Shown here: in pieces, positions 22,445 to 36,005 of the stretch
How positions within the stretch are numbered: position 1 is the first letter of the stretch
Layout: each line of letters starts with the position of its first letter
Assembly: GCF_033439725.1 (NCBI RefSeq)
Contig: NW_026944385.1
Coordinates: 3,133,001-3,197,000 of the forward strand
Length of the DNA stretch: 64,000 nt
Direction: 5' to 3'
DNA from: Neurospora tetraspora
Taxonomy: Eukaryota > Ascomycota > Sordariomycetes > Sordariales > Sordariaceae
The notes under the pieces: model-generated
The model's input: the letters and a program-made list of their open reading frames with translations, nothing else
Databases searched by the model: none
Told to the model about the DNA's origin: nothing
Translations under genes and position numbers: made by a program

Positions 22445-25400
22445 CTAGCTGCTAAACCGCTCCCGAATCAACTGCTGAGATTCGGGGCCAAATTGCTGCA
22501 GTACGGGGTCGGGCGAAGTACCGGTGGCTTGCAACAGGTTCTTGACAGCGGCAATCACGCGCGCGAGAGTCTGTCCGCTCAAAACGTCCACCTCTAGCGC
22601 CTGTGCAACATAGTAGAAAGCCTTGGCGGGTTGCGAAACAACGACAGGATGTTGCCTATTTTCGGGTCAGTATTTTCCACGTCGCCATGTCAGGACAAGA
22701 GACTTACTTTTCAATGAGCTGGGTCATGAAGGCATAGGCATAGGGCGCCGCCTCCTCGTCGTTCAAGACCGGCAGTGTCTCAAACCACTGTGTCGCAACC
22801 TGGTCGGGGTTGGCGACTTGAGAAGAGTTGAAGTGCAGGATCTTGGCGATGGCAGCGCAGGCATTCTCCGTAGCATAGACGTTGTCCTCGTTCCGCGCAT
22901 CTGGGATCTGCGTAGCCTTGAAAAGAACCTCGACGGCTTGGCCCACCAACGGCGCCCAAGCCTGGCCGCCATGGTGGGCAGCCACACCGATGCCATATGC
23001 CGCCGCCTGACGAATGGCGGGGGAGGCATCCTGGCAGCCGAGAAGCAGAGGCTCCGAGATGTACTGGGCGTAGTGAATGCTCTCCGCGCCACAGTATTCT
23101 AGAACGTCATCCATAATGCACAATCCCCACTGGCGCTGCGTGGTGTCATTCGAGCTCAGGAAGCTGCTGTAGGTGGGAAGCAGGCGGCTCCACGTGCTCA
23201 AGAAGCTTGCGCCGTGATACTTGAAAACGGCATGGAACGCCTTGTTCATGTCCGAAAGGAGCGTTTGGTCATCCTCAATGGCCATCTGCATCTCTTCCGA
23301 CTCATCCTCACCATCTTCACCTCCCTGTTCCTCTTCGCGAGCGGCTGCCCGATCCTTGTAATCCTCGAGCGTAGAGTGAACGCCGTCGATGAAGCGGGTC
23401 ATGTGCGTCTCATCTAGGCAGGCAGTGCCGATAACCTCGATGGACTCATAGAAGCATTGGTACATCTCCGCGAGCGTATCAATGGCAGGCTCGGCGCTAA
23501 GAACGTCGAGAAGCTGAACGACAGTGCTGGTCCACAGTCCCTTGAGCTCGTTGGACCCGGGGCCGTACTGCTTCTTGTACGAAATGAGCAACTGCGGAAC
23601 AAGCTTTGCCGACATGTATCTGACAGGGTCGTGGAAAAAGAAGGCAAGGCCTGGAAGAGCAATCTTCTCCATGATGTCTGCGACATAAGGCGCAAAGTCA
23701 CCCTCAAGAACCTGAGCATACACCACTAGAAGCTCAATGGCCATGTTCTTGTCGTCCATGGTGCTGGTACGAATACCAATGGTCTTACCACGGAGCGGGA
23801 CAAGCTCCCACCCTTCCTCGGTCTGCAGCTGCTCAATCTGCTCGTCGTCTTCCAAAAGCTGGATATCGGCCTTAGCGCTAGCGAGCTCGAGGAGTGGCGG
23901 CATAACCTCGGGCAGGTAGGGAAGGAAATCCCTCCCCAGCACGCGGCACATTCTTCCCCAGCAGTGCATGAGGTACTGAGCCTGAGGATCGTCGGGGTCG
24001 GTAATGTTTTGCTGGATGCTGGCCAAAAGCTGCACCAGCGCCATGGCATCAGCGCCGAGGCGCTCCTTTCCAACCGCAAGGGCGATCAGGGTGGCGCACT
24101 CCATTGCCTTTGCGCGGAGGAGGCGGACCTCCTTCTCATTCTCGCGCTGCAAAACGCCCATCAACAAGGGCATAAGAGTATCATAGTACTTGGCAAATGC
24201 CTGCTCGGCGGCGTCAGCAATGGTGGCGATGGTGGACAAAGCCTGCTCTTGAACGTAGCGCTTTTCATTCTGAAGAAGCTGGAACAAGTGCGACAAGAGG
24301 TTGTCGAGGTAAGGCTCAAGGACGCTCTTGTCAGCCTCCTCACAGAAGTTAACGAGCGCCGCAGCAGCATGTGACTTGACCCGTGCCTCGGGGGCGTTAA
24401 GGACAGGCACAATGGCCGAGAGGACAATGTCGTAGTACTGCTTCTGCATAGTAGGAGCAAAGTCAGTGCTCATCTGGCCGAGGGCATTGCAGCCAGCCCA
24501 ACGGACACGTGGATGGGGGTCCTTGAGAGCCGGGACAACTAGGTCAAGGACCTGCCTCAGTTCACCAATCATCTCCTCGCGGCAACCTTCCGAAATGGCG
24601 GACAGAGCCATCAAAGCAGCGTGACGGTCTCTCCAAGCCGGAGAGTTCATCATGCTAGGCAACCAGCCGAAAATGGGGCTAAGAATAGAGGCGCCTCCGA
24701 GCTTGTTGGCGAGACGATCGAGACACTGCTCACCCGCGACGTGGTTGGAGTCGCTCTCGTCCGTGTCGAGATCGTCGCAGCCAAGCCATTCGGCCGCATC
24801 ATCGTCGTCCTCACCAAGATCCGTCATCAAACTCAGGCACTGCGTGATCATGTCCTTGGTGTAAGAAGCATCCTTCTTGCACATGGACGGGGCGTAGTCG
24901 GCAAAGGTGGCCATAAGTTCCAGCGCATTTTGGCGGCAGAGGTCTGTGAGCTCCTTGTCTTGAATGACCGAAATACTGAATCCAACAAGGGTCGAGAAGA
25001 CGGTCTTGAACATTTTGGGGGAACTTTCGGCCAAGTCGATGAGGGCGATGAGGGCCTGGCTAAGGTCGTCCGAATCCTGCGAGTCCTTGATAGGAGGAAG
25101 AATGTTCAGGAGCTGGGGGAGGAGTTCGAAGTACTTGGCCTGGTTCTTCTTTCCTAGGCTGCGGAAGAAGGCCGCAAAAGCCTCCATAGCAGCAAGCCTG
25201 ACGGCAACCGACTCGTCCGTGAAGGCCTTGGCGAAGGCCATAGCTACGGCATCTTGATGTTGTTTCTCAATGATGCTAGGGGTAGCGTGAAAAATACGGA
25301 AGGCGGTCTCGCGCTTGCCAGCATCGGCTGCTTGGCTGAGGTTGAAGAGAGTCTGAAGTAGTTCTGGCCAATTTTGGTCATTGTCATAGTATTGCCTAGC

Positions 25401-25863
25401 AATCTCGGCGACTGCATCACCAATCTTGTTGCGAACGTTTCTGTCTGTCTCGGCAAGGATGGCCTCGAGAATCTTGGTGCGGACAGCGACAGCCTCGGCG
25501 TTATCAAGGGAAAGGAACATGTCCGTGGCGGCCTCGGAAGTCGGGGTGGCCTTGCGGGTCTTGAGCGTTATCCGGCGGAAAATAACGGCGGCAAAAGAAC
25601 GGACCTGCAAGATAGAAGAGAGAGTGAGTCTAGGATTTTCAGGGCAGGCCTAAGCAGAAGAGGGACGCAAGAAGTCATACCGAAGCGTCGCTTGATCCGG
25701 CGATCTGCTCGGCCAAGCCCATCAAGAGGAGGCCGGGCCGGGAGCTGGTCCAGTTGTTTTGCAAGTGCTCCTCAGCCTGGGAGCGAATGCTGTTGTCGGC
25801 CGACTGAAGAGCCTGGAGAAGCTGGCTCAGCTCGGCCGTGACATCGGCGGGAAGGACCGACAT
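22445..25863 (-). CDS. Importin beta-3 / karyopherin Kap121 (Pse1) homologue
   Basis: A nuclear import receptor of the IPO5/RanBP5 type that carries ribosomal proteins and transcription factors through nuclear pores with Ran. Exons 25681-25863, 22708-25604 and 22445-22655 join in phase to 1096 residues, the usual size of this class. The N-terminus (LSQLLQALQSADNSIRSQAE) is the importin-beta N-terminal repeat. HEAT repeats follow throughout, for example DPHPRVRWAGCNALGQMSTD and APEARVKSHAAAALVNFCEE, which are characteristic of Kap121/IPO5. Acidic insertions lie near residue 324 (GEDDDDAAEWLG) and near 826 (EEEQGGEDGEDESEE). The C-terminal exon ends QQLIRERFSS. It is transcribed away from the Sds23 gene. 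Confidence 0.93.
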
Positions 25864-27592
25864 GATGAATGATGTTTGTTGCGAAGTAAGGTCCTAGTTG
25901 TGTCTAGTTGGTGCCGTGGGGTCGGGGGAGCAGAAGAGTGAATCGCAAGCACACTGCACTCCTTAGACACAATGTGCGACCCTGCGTTGTCGTCGGCCGG
26001 CGGGCTCTGGAAGAGGTGGGATGTGGTTAACGATGATGGCCCGACAACAACAGAACTCTCGCCGAAATGTAATACGGCTTGAGGACTGAAAGAAATGCGG
26101 ACCAGGGAGGACGGACTTGGTTGTGGACACGGCAACGGTGCGGATGGAGAAGCTTGAAGTCAAATGCCAAGTCGATGATGGATTTATTGATAAGAATCGA
26201 GACTTGAATGAATCAAGTCGCGATAAAGGACGCGTCCGAAACTCGACTTTGCTCCAGTCAAAGGTGGATTTGGATTGTCGAGGATTCGTGATTGATGGCT
26301 CTGGACTGGCTCGAAAGAGTCGAGGGGAATAATGGTGAGCGCAGGAGGGGGATGGACCGTATGAGAATGGACAATATTTTTTTTGATTGGGTCTGGCCAA
26401 CCCGAGCGCATGGAGGGGGCCGAGGGGCACACTGTAGTGACAAGTACCTCTTCGGCATAGCGTAGGGCAGGCAGACATTCCACTTGACTCCAATTACCTC
26501 TAGGCGCCCAGGTTCCTGCCGAGTCGCTAACATTCCGTTAGGGCGCAGCGCTGTTTACTAAGGGCTTTCCCAGTGAATGGCTATCAGATGGCTACCAGAA
26601 GTCCGCTAAAACTACGGAGTGGGGCAGTGGCATCTTGTGTCCATCCGGCTCAGGCCTTCAGGTTCTTTCCCAAGCTCCAGGGCGGCCCCAGCTTCCACAA
26701 CTTGTGTGCCCGGACTTCCACTGGGCATGATGATCATGATCAACAGCAAGGGAAGCAGGAGGTGATGGCCCAGAGATGGAGGTGACAAGAAATGGTGAAT
26801 GGAACCTACCTCCAAAGCCCAGATGCCCGCTTCATGATAATCGATAAGAATTGTGCAGGCTGCCTTCAGTTCGCAGCTACCTCTACCTAAGATTCCGTTG
26901 GGTGCAGCAGCAACACACAGTCAGCAGCCCCAGGTGACAGCCTCAGCCCTGCTCTGACCTTATCGCCGTACATACTACATAGCTCTGCCCTATTCGCACG
27001 CCTCAGTGTGAGTGTAGCAGGACCATCAAGAATGAGGGGAGGCTAGTGCTTCCCGCGCATAGGCTAGACAGGGGCAACCCCGCACCATCACGTTAAGGTA
27101 TGGGTATGCTCAGGATACGTGCCGCGGCTGGACCATCGTCATTGCTCTCCCGTTTGGGACTTGCCATAGGTTCACTCTCGACTCGACTGGCCAATGCTTT
27201 GCTTCGTCAGTTTGGTTTTCACTTGTAACAGCCCGACCTGAACTTTCTCTATCTGGACTCTGTCACCGTCACTCCATACACTCTCCTGCCATCCACTTTG
27301 ATACCACTACTATCTACCCGGTCGCGCAAAGACGGCCGCGGCAACAATCCTGAAATCGCAAAGCTCGAACGATACGTTCCTGCGAGCATATACCTTCCGA
27401 ACAACGGAACCGACTATGACGGCAGCGGTCACCGTGGAACTTGGCAAAGATACCAGTAGTAGCTTCCGTCCTAGATCAATCTACCGAGATTTGTCTCCAA
27501 GCTCTCTTCTTTCTTCGGTCTGATCCGCATCATTGCCGTGTCCGACGCGAGTGCCTCAGCTTACGTACAGTGTTACAACAACGGAAGCCTCG
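25864..27592. promoter_or_regulatory. Divergent intergenic region between Kap121 and the Sds23-like gene
   Basis: 1.7 kb between two head-to-head starts with no gene seen. The part near 27240-27590 is pyrimidine-rich and looks like the leader of the Sds23-like transcript. No specific site is claimed. Confidence 0.4.
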
Positions 27593-29316
27593 ATGGAGTC
27601 CTCATCAGAAATCCCAAAATCGCCCTCGCCTGGCACCTTCCCGGTCTCTGACGCTGCCTTGTCCGGTGCCTCGCTCCCGTCTCCTCCAGAACGCCCCAGC
27701 TCTCAAGGTGGCATCTCGTTGTCCAAAACAGCCAGCAATGTTTCCTCGCATTCGCACCGCCAGAGCTTCGCTGAGAACCAACGTCATCCGCCTCCCTCGC
27801 CGCGTACACAGAGACACCCCTCGTTCACACAGCAAGCAATTCAAGACCTGATGAACCACCCACCGCCAAACCGCCATCAAAACCCTCGCTATGTCGGCCG
27901 CGATTGGCGGGACATTGCCATTGGCGAGTTATTGCAACCGGATGAGGTTAAATGGGCGGAACTGGACACTAGCATCCAAGAGGCTACCAAGGTGCGACAG
28001 TACCTCTTCTCCATGACTGGACCTTGCTGATATAGATCATTACTCACTATCCAGACCCTCTTTCAAAGTAGTCCGAACAATGTCGTTGTTGTCCGCCAGG
28101 ACTCGTCCTCCAAGGAAGCCATTTCTACCTTCGACCACAGCGATCTCAACGACTACCTTTTGGTCGTGGTAGGCCTTGCAAAGCCCCAAGAAGAACAGGT
28201 CGCTCTCTACAGAGACATCTCCGTCAAAGCCCAGTCTCAGGCAGAGATTCCGTTGCGCGACCTCCAACCCATCTTCCGACATGAGGAATTGGTGAAGCTC
28301 CCGGCCGATTCCACCCTCGACAAGGCCATTGAGGTATTCGGAGGTGGCATTCACCGCCTTCTGGTTACCAATAAGGACTCGGAAGTGGTGGGTATTTTGA
28401 GTCAATTGCGCTTACTCGAGTTCTTCTGGAACGAGGCCGTCAACTTCCCTGAGATAGATCGTCTCTACACGATCGCACTGCGTGATCTTCAGATTGGGAC
28501 GCAGCAAATCATTGCCATCAAGTAAGCCAACTCCGCATTTAAAAGGATGAAACCGTCTCGCTAACATTCCCTAGCGCCGATGCTCCTCTTGCGGATGCCC
28601 TCTTTCTCATGAGCTCCGAGGGCCTGACATCCGTCGCTGTTGTTGATAATGGCCACAACGTTGTGGGAAACATATCCACCGTTGACGTGCGCCACCTAAC
28701 CAACGCCAACAGTCTGCCCTTGCTCAAGGCTTCGTGCATGCATTTCATCAGTGTTATCCTCTCCGAGCGCGGTGTCGAGCATGGCCGTGACTCCTTCCCG
28801 GTTTTCTACGTCAATCCGTATTCTACTCTCGCTCACACGGTCGCAAAGCTGGTCGCGACGCAGTCTCATCGTATGTGGGTGGTCGAGTCCGCTTCGCCGT
28901 CGCCTAGCGCCCCGGCTACGCCTTTACTGCAGGCATCCAGCTTGCCTCCCCTCTCAACATTATCACCTCCGGTTGCTTCCCCCGGAAGAACGGGCAGTCC
29001 TGCCTCTGGATCAGCAACGGTTGTTGTTCCTCCACCAGGTGCCATCACGACGTCGACACCCCAGTCGCCGTCAACGCAAGGACCATTTACATCGGTTCCA
29101 GCTTCAGCGCTGCCAGGTGCTGGACTGTCAGGGCGGTTGACAGGTGTGGTATCGTTGACGGATATCCTGAACCTGTTTGCAAAGTCAAGTGGCCTGAGAC
29201 CGTTGGACCCTAGTGAGCAACGGGCCAGGAGAAGACGGAGCTCGAGCTCTTCAATCCGGCCCACGCTGGATATCGGGAGAGATAATGGAAGAGGGAGCGT
29301 TGATTCCCGAAGGTGA
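27593..29316 (+). CDS. Sds23-type CBS-domain regulatory protein
   Basis: Three exons, 27593-27991, 28055-28521 and 28575-29316, give 535 residues from [15 protein letters not shown]. The first donor is a weak GTGCGA, but the phase and the continuous CBS domain across it support the join. The N-terminal 90 residues are Ser/Pro-rich. CBS motifs follow: [28 protein letters not shown] with [36 protein letters not shown], then [20 protein letters not shown] with [13 protein letters not shown] and, after a Pro/Ser/Thr-rich insert, [19 protein letters not shown]. This is the four-CBS layout of fission-yeast Sds23 and budding-yeast Sds23/24, which restrain type 2A-like phosphatases and link nutrient state to cell-cycle exit. 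The role here is inferred from the family. Confidence 0.9.
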
Positions 29317-30291
29317 TGTCCGGTGCAAAGAGACAAGAAAAGGTATGCAATTCGAACAGGCTAACGTAGAGTTGACGAATATTTTTCGATAACCGGAGGG
29401 GGCGGACTATTCAAGACAGCCTTGATATGCACGAGACAGAATGATGGATGGAAACAGAAGGGGTATATGAAACAGTAGCTGCTCAGTCATGTTATCATTA
29501 CCTTCCCTGTGTTTATCTAGTAAAGACTTCGTCGTGGGTGGTTAGCAACATTGAGACGGTTGCTGTCTTATTTCTTTACACGGGGTTCCATATATGAACT
29601 TGGCCTCTCAAAGCTGTAAACGAAATCGATATACAAAATCTCTTACGACCATCAATTAGTGCAATGAACAAATGGGGAATGCACGCACACACCACAAGTT
29701 CCAACTCTAGAAATAGGTTTAACGTCTGCAAACTCTACGTTATTCATTCAGTGGTCTGCCACCCTTTCCCTCGTAGTGGTGAAGAGTGTGTGGCTTTCAC
29801 GTAATAACGACATTATGAGGTTCTTAATACTGATACGAAGATGAGGGAGGCGAGTAGACTGAAACGGGGAGGCTCGTAAATACCTTCCTTCCCTCTGGGC
29901 GTACATACATTTCTAGCGACTTGTCTCAAACGACCGCATTCACACCAAGCATCCGGTTCAATACTACACCACCCACACACACACACACACATACCCCCTA
30001 CCGTTCGATGGGCTTGCTTGGTCGTTCGTTCGTTCGGTAGCTCATCTACTGCCGAACGAACGACGGGAGCTCGCATTCGTAACCCCTCATTTGTACCTAG
30101 GCAAAGGCAGGCAAAGGTAGCTCGAATAGGTTAAGTACCTACTCGGAACTCGGTCAGAAACCAAGGATCGGAAAACTGCTCTCATCCTTCTTCTTCATCA
30201 TCTTCTTCTTCTTCTTTCTCTTGCTCTACTTACCTACTTTCAACGCCAACACCAACACACCAACCAAGACAAACAATAACTGACTGAAGAC
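29317..30291. other. Intergenic region with (CA)n and a hairpin
   Basis: No gene seen. It contains a (CA)9-type run at about 29974-29992, an inverted repeat at 30021-30064, and a CT-rich tract at 30181-30235 that fits the leader of the following dehydrogenase gene. Confidence 0.5.
30021..30064. repeat. Inverted repeat built on TTCG tetranucleotides
   Basis: TCGTTCGTTCGG in the left part pairs perfectly with CCGAACGAACGA at about 30052-30063 across a short loop. It lies about 230 bp upstream of the dehydrogenase ATG. It could be a transcript hairpin or simply a folded microsatellite. Confidence 0.6.
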
Positions 30292-31937
<1,646 letters not shown>

Positions 31938-33830
31938 CTTTGATTTTCTGATGGAGAGGGGGAAGGGTGAGTGAGTGTCTTCTGGCTCACGCGGACTTTC
32001 TGTTCCATGTTATTGAAACATCACACAAACCTTATCAACTTCAATCAACACGACTGAACGCAAATAAATGGCCGACAACGCTCATCCATTTTGTATAGGC
32101 AACTACCAATAATATTTGTTTTACCTGCATGATAATTTATGCATATCTAATAATTGAGCAGGGTATCATCCAGCAGAGAGGTTTCCATTCCATTCCGCTC
32201 ATCCCATTCACATTTCGCTGTCCCTCCCCTTAACTCCCCACTTTCCCTGCCTGCTGATGGGGGAAAAAAAAAGATAAATAATAATGCCCTGCCCTATCTG
32301 CCAACACCAAACACCATCATAGCCAGTGAAACTCCATCTTTCTCGCATCCACCCTCCCACAAAGAAAGAAAGTCGACAGTGATAACAGAGCTCTCCGGCC
32401 AGTGTAGTGATTTATGTGTAAGTTGGACAGAAGTTGTAACCGTGGCAATGGTCTGTAGTATACAATACAGACAAAGACCAAATGCGCAACGGCGTATCAT
32501 AATGTATGTGATGTGAAGAATGGGTATGTAACGAGTACCAATATGCCGAGTAGAATAAAAAACGCCCTTTGTCTCCCCATCCAGAGTAAACACCCAACCC
32601 AACCAATGCTAAAGCTTCCCAACTCCTTGTATCCATGATGTGATGTGATGCGGCCAGAATCAAAAAAAAGAAAATCGTGACGAGATTAAGGAACAGATCC
32701 CACCAAGTTCCAGCATAGCGCCGTGAGGCATCATTGCCGTATATGTAGGTTCAAGTTCCACGTCCCCTTCATCAACCCCTCTTACCAGATTCAGTCCATT
32801 AGGTGGCTCAAACCACCCCAAGAATAGACAGCCCGCGTCATTCGTCGTAAGTTTATATCATGATTTGTTGAATCATTATCGTCGCTGCTGTTGCAAAATA
32901 AAGAGAAAGGATGTCCAGAGCTAGCGCTGCAGCCTGAGCACCCATGTTGTCCTCATACCATCTGCCACATGAACGCAGGTTCCATTTGCGAAGCAGACAA
33001 TAGATGGTCAGAAGAAAATTCGAGTAGACGGAGAGGGAAGAGCCTGATGGAAGAGCCTGGTGGAAGAGTGAATGCTCATGGATGATGAACAGTATGGACT
33101 TTTCCTGTCGGTAACGAATGTAAAATGTTGCCGCCTGGGGAAATGAAGAAGAGGGTTCGTAACTTGCTGCTTAAGCAGCACAGAAAACGAGCCTATCTCT
33201 TCACGTTCCAGGTGTACTCAATGAACGTCCACAAGGAGTGTAGTGTTCGATCAAAGAGGATGTCGTGCATACCCATGCCGATGTGTTGGCCCAGTCAAGT
33301 CAAATATGACTTTGCGCTTCCCGTTTCAGAGAAGGTTTCGATTGCGATGCAGCTGCTCAGAGGCAGCTTTGATGTAGAATGCGATCTGCGAAACCGCTTT
33401 CTGTTGTGTCTGGTGCTTGTCGATGTAAGTTGTTCGAACGGTTGAAAGGAAGAATATGAGAAGAAATAATGCCGAGGTCGCCATTTTACCATTTACATGG
33501 TAAACAACATGGTGATGAAATGTAAAAATGCCGCTGTATGAAAAAGAAGCCGAAAAAGTAGTGCCGCAGTGACCGCCGATATATGCGCCGAAATGAGAAC
33601 CGGACAGACGATGCCGCATAAAAGAAGACGAAGATGAAGATGGAGCTGAGGAGTGAGCCACATAGCTCAACAACTCGAGCGGTGACGAGACCTTGTAGCA
33701 GATGCAATTACAAGTGAAATGCAAGTATGCTGATCCGGTTTGGAAAGCCGGTATCAACAAGCGTACAACGCTTGCTTGTCATTGTTGACTAAGAATTCCC
33801 AAGTGCCCAGTCAGATCCCCATCAACTTTC
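31938..33830. other. Convergent intergenic region
   Basis: 1.9 kb between the ends of the dehydrogenase and the NYN-domain gene. Short frames on both strands show no recognisable content. Nothing else is seen. Confidence 0.5.
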
Positions 33831-36005
33831 TTACTGCGACTTGCCCACCGACTCGACGGTGAGGTCCAAAAGCTCTTCACAGAAGTCGTCAAGCTCGATG
33901 ATCCTAAATCGAGAACCCCATCTGGAGGTGAACTCCGGATCCCGCCAATCTCCCGCAATGTTGTTTTTCCAGCCGTAGAGCTCAATCTTCCAGCCGCGAG
34001 CCAGTGCCCGCTCGGTGTTCTTCTTGAAACCGTCCGAATACTCGGCGCACGCAGCATCTCCTGTAGCAAGAACCATGGTGCCGGGGTTCGGAACATCTAG
34101 AGCGCTCTGCAGGATCTTCAGGTGGAGTAGCTCATCAACACACTGTTCACTGCGCGATTCAGGACCATCGCCTGAACCTTCAGAGCGGCGACCATATTTC
34201 TTAGATTTCTTGCTCAGATCCAAAGAAAACGGCTTCGCAACACGTGAGAGAATGCACATCTCGTATTTGAGCTCCGCGGCTTCCGTCATGTAGTCTGGAC
34301 GCCTGTAGCTGTGATTGCTCACAGAACCTGCAACGACCCTCTTCTCGACCTTTCGGCCACGAGTGAGGATTGTGTCAAAGTTCTTGAAAGAGAATGGCAC
34401 TTTAAGCCGCTTTTGAGGCGAAAAGCCACGGCTCTTCTTCATGGTGTCGTAGAAGCCGATGACGATGTTGGACAGATCGACAAAGATATGGACGGTATTC
34501 GATAGAACTGCGTTTGTTCCAGACGCATACTCCATCTGAACCTCCTTGTCCTTGGCCCTCAAACCAGAGAGCTTGTCGAAAAGAAGACGAGCCTTGTCTT
34601 CCTTGGTTGTCCAATAAGCCGGGAGAATGTCAACAGTGCCGAGGAGAGGATGTTTCACCTCGTAACAAGTGATGTTACTGTACGGCTGAGACTTGGCCAC
34701 CTGATACTGATTCTCTGGGCGTTGGAGTATGGTATCTACCGCTGCCTTAGCTGACCCCTTGGGTTGTTTGACCGCGGTCCTCGGACTATCGGTGCGATTT
34801 TCCTCGAGCTTGGCAGCGATGGGAGTGGCAGGCGACGCCCACGGGTAGGTGTAGTTGGCCGTCACGTGGACATTACCAACAGGTCCATAAAAGACATTTC
34901 CAGCGTAAATGAATGGATAAGGATTGGCAAGCGGAGCCAGGCTACCAGGACTATACATCGGCTGTGTTCCAATGAAAGGCCCGTTGGAATTCACGTATGT
35001 AAATCCAGCTGTGTTTCCCACGACTGGCAGAGGTGCAGACTTGGGTGTATTGACCGAAGCCAACGGGGTGGGTGATGCAGTGTTCCCGCCGCTATTCCTG
35101 GCCTTGGTTTCAGATCTCGGCTGCGGTCTCTTCAAAATGGTTATGGCGGGCTTCGGGAGAAGCGTGGGTGAAGGGGTCGAGTGGGAGGATCGCGGGCTCC
35201 CTGATAAAAAAGAGCGGGCGGAGCGGGCGGAGGTGTCACTGCCATGTGTAGGGCTCGACGTAGGAGTGGGGAATTTTTGGTCTTTGACAGTTGCTGTCGC
35301 TCGTGGATCGATCTTGAGATCCTTCTTGCGCGAGGCCGGACTTGCAGAATTGTGTTTGGATTCCTTGATTGCCTGAATCATGGCAGCTTCAATCTCATCG
35401 GCACTCTTCGGGTATCTCGCAGTTTTCTTGGACTGCTTGGTGGCCTTGAGAGATGGAGCGCTCCCACGTTGGCAGGCCTGTTTTTCCTCCTTCCACTTCC
35501 GTTTGAGGGCATAGCCAACCCTGTCGATGTAGTCGTTAGCAGCCTGCTGGGCGTGTGCGTCGGCGGTCTTGGTGTCGCAGCCCGCATTCAAAGCCTTGTT
35601 ACGGACAGCCCAGTATCTGCGGGCGGCTTCGGGTTCGGAGTCATCCACAAGCTTGCTCATCTCCTCATGCATGCGTACGAGCTCGGCGTAGTTAGGGTGG
35701 GACATCATAGCCACTACTTCAGGATCGGCGGTCTTCCGGAAATCGTCCCAGTTGGGTGGCTCCAAGACCCTGGAGTGGGGAATAGCCTCGAGTTTGACAG
35801 TCATGTCGGGCTGTTCGCAGATGCGGAACTCGCATTTCGTCTTGGAGAACAAAGTTTCTTGATCGGCTGGCGAAAGTCGAGCGACGGGAACTGCGAGGGG
35901 AGAAATACGCTGAGGGTATGATTCTCCCCATTTGCCGACCAGAGAAAGGTCGGAACCGAGCCGACGGCCCTCAGGCTCGTTGCGGCCAAAGAACGAAGTC
36001 GCCAT
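33831..36005 (-). CDS. NYN (PIN-like) domain protein, putative RNase
   Basis: One uninterrupted frame, 724 residues from MATSFFGRNEPEGRRLG. The frame stays open further upstream to 36257, but that part is Pro-rich with leader-like composition, so I take the ATG at 36005. Residues 1-200 hold a Trp/Arg-rich segment including PPNWDDFRKTADPEVVAMMS and a helical EMSKLVDDSEPEAARRYWAV. A long Ser/Pro/Thr-rich disordered middle follows, then a C-terminal domain from about 500: HIFVDLSNIVIGFYD (first acidic residue of the NYN fold), LKILQSALD, TMVLATGDAACAEYSDGF and WKIELYGWKNNIAGDW. That spacing of acidic residues is typical of LabA/NYN-type metal-dependent nucleases. Substrate and role are unknown. 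Confidence 0.75.
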   Translation of the reverse strand: MATSFFGRNEPEGRRLGSDLSLVGKWGESYPQRISPLAVPVARLSPADQETLFSKTKCEFRICEQPDMTVKLEAIPHSRVLEPPNWDDFRKTADPEVVAMMSHPNYAELVRMHEEMSKLVDDSEPEAARRYWAVRNKALNAGCDTKTADAHAQQAANDYIDRVGYALKRKWKEEKQACQRGSAPSLKATKQSKKTARYPKSADEIEAAMIQAIKESKHNSASPASRKKDLKIDPRATATVKDQKFPTPTSSPTHGSDTSARSARSFLSGSPRSSHSTPSPTLLPKPAITILKRPQPRSETKARNSGGNTASPTPLASVNTPKSAPLPVVGNTAGFTYVNSNGPFIGTQPMYSPGSLAPLANPYPFIYAGNVFYGPVGNVHVTANYTYPWASPATPIAAKLEENRTDSPRTAVKQPKGSAKAAVDTILQRPENQYQVAKSQPYSNITCYEVKHPLLGTVDILPAYWTTKEDKARLLFDKLSGLRAKDKEVQMEYASGTNAVLSNTVHIFVDLSNIVIGFYDTMKKSRGFSPQKRLKVPFSFKNFDTILTRGRKVEKRVVAGSVSNHSYRRPDYMTEAAELKYEMCILSRVAKPFSLDLSKKSKKYGRRSEGSGDGPESRSEQCVDELLHLKILQSALDVPNPGTMVLATGDAACAEYSDGFKKNTERALARGWKIELYGWKNNIAGDWRDPEFTSRWGSRFRIIELDDFCEELLDLTVESVGKSQ

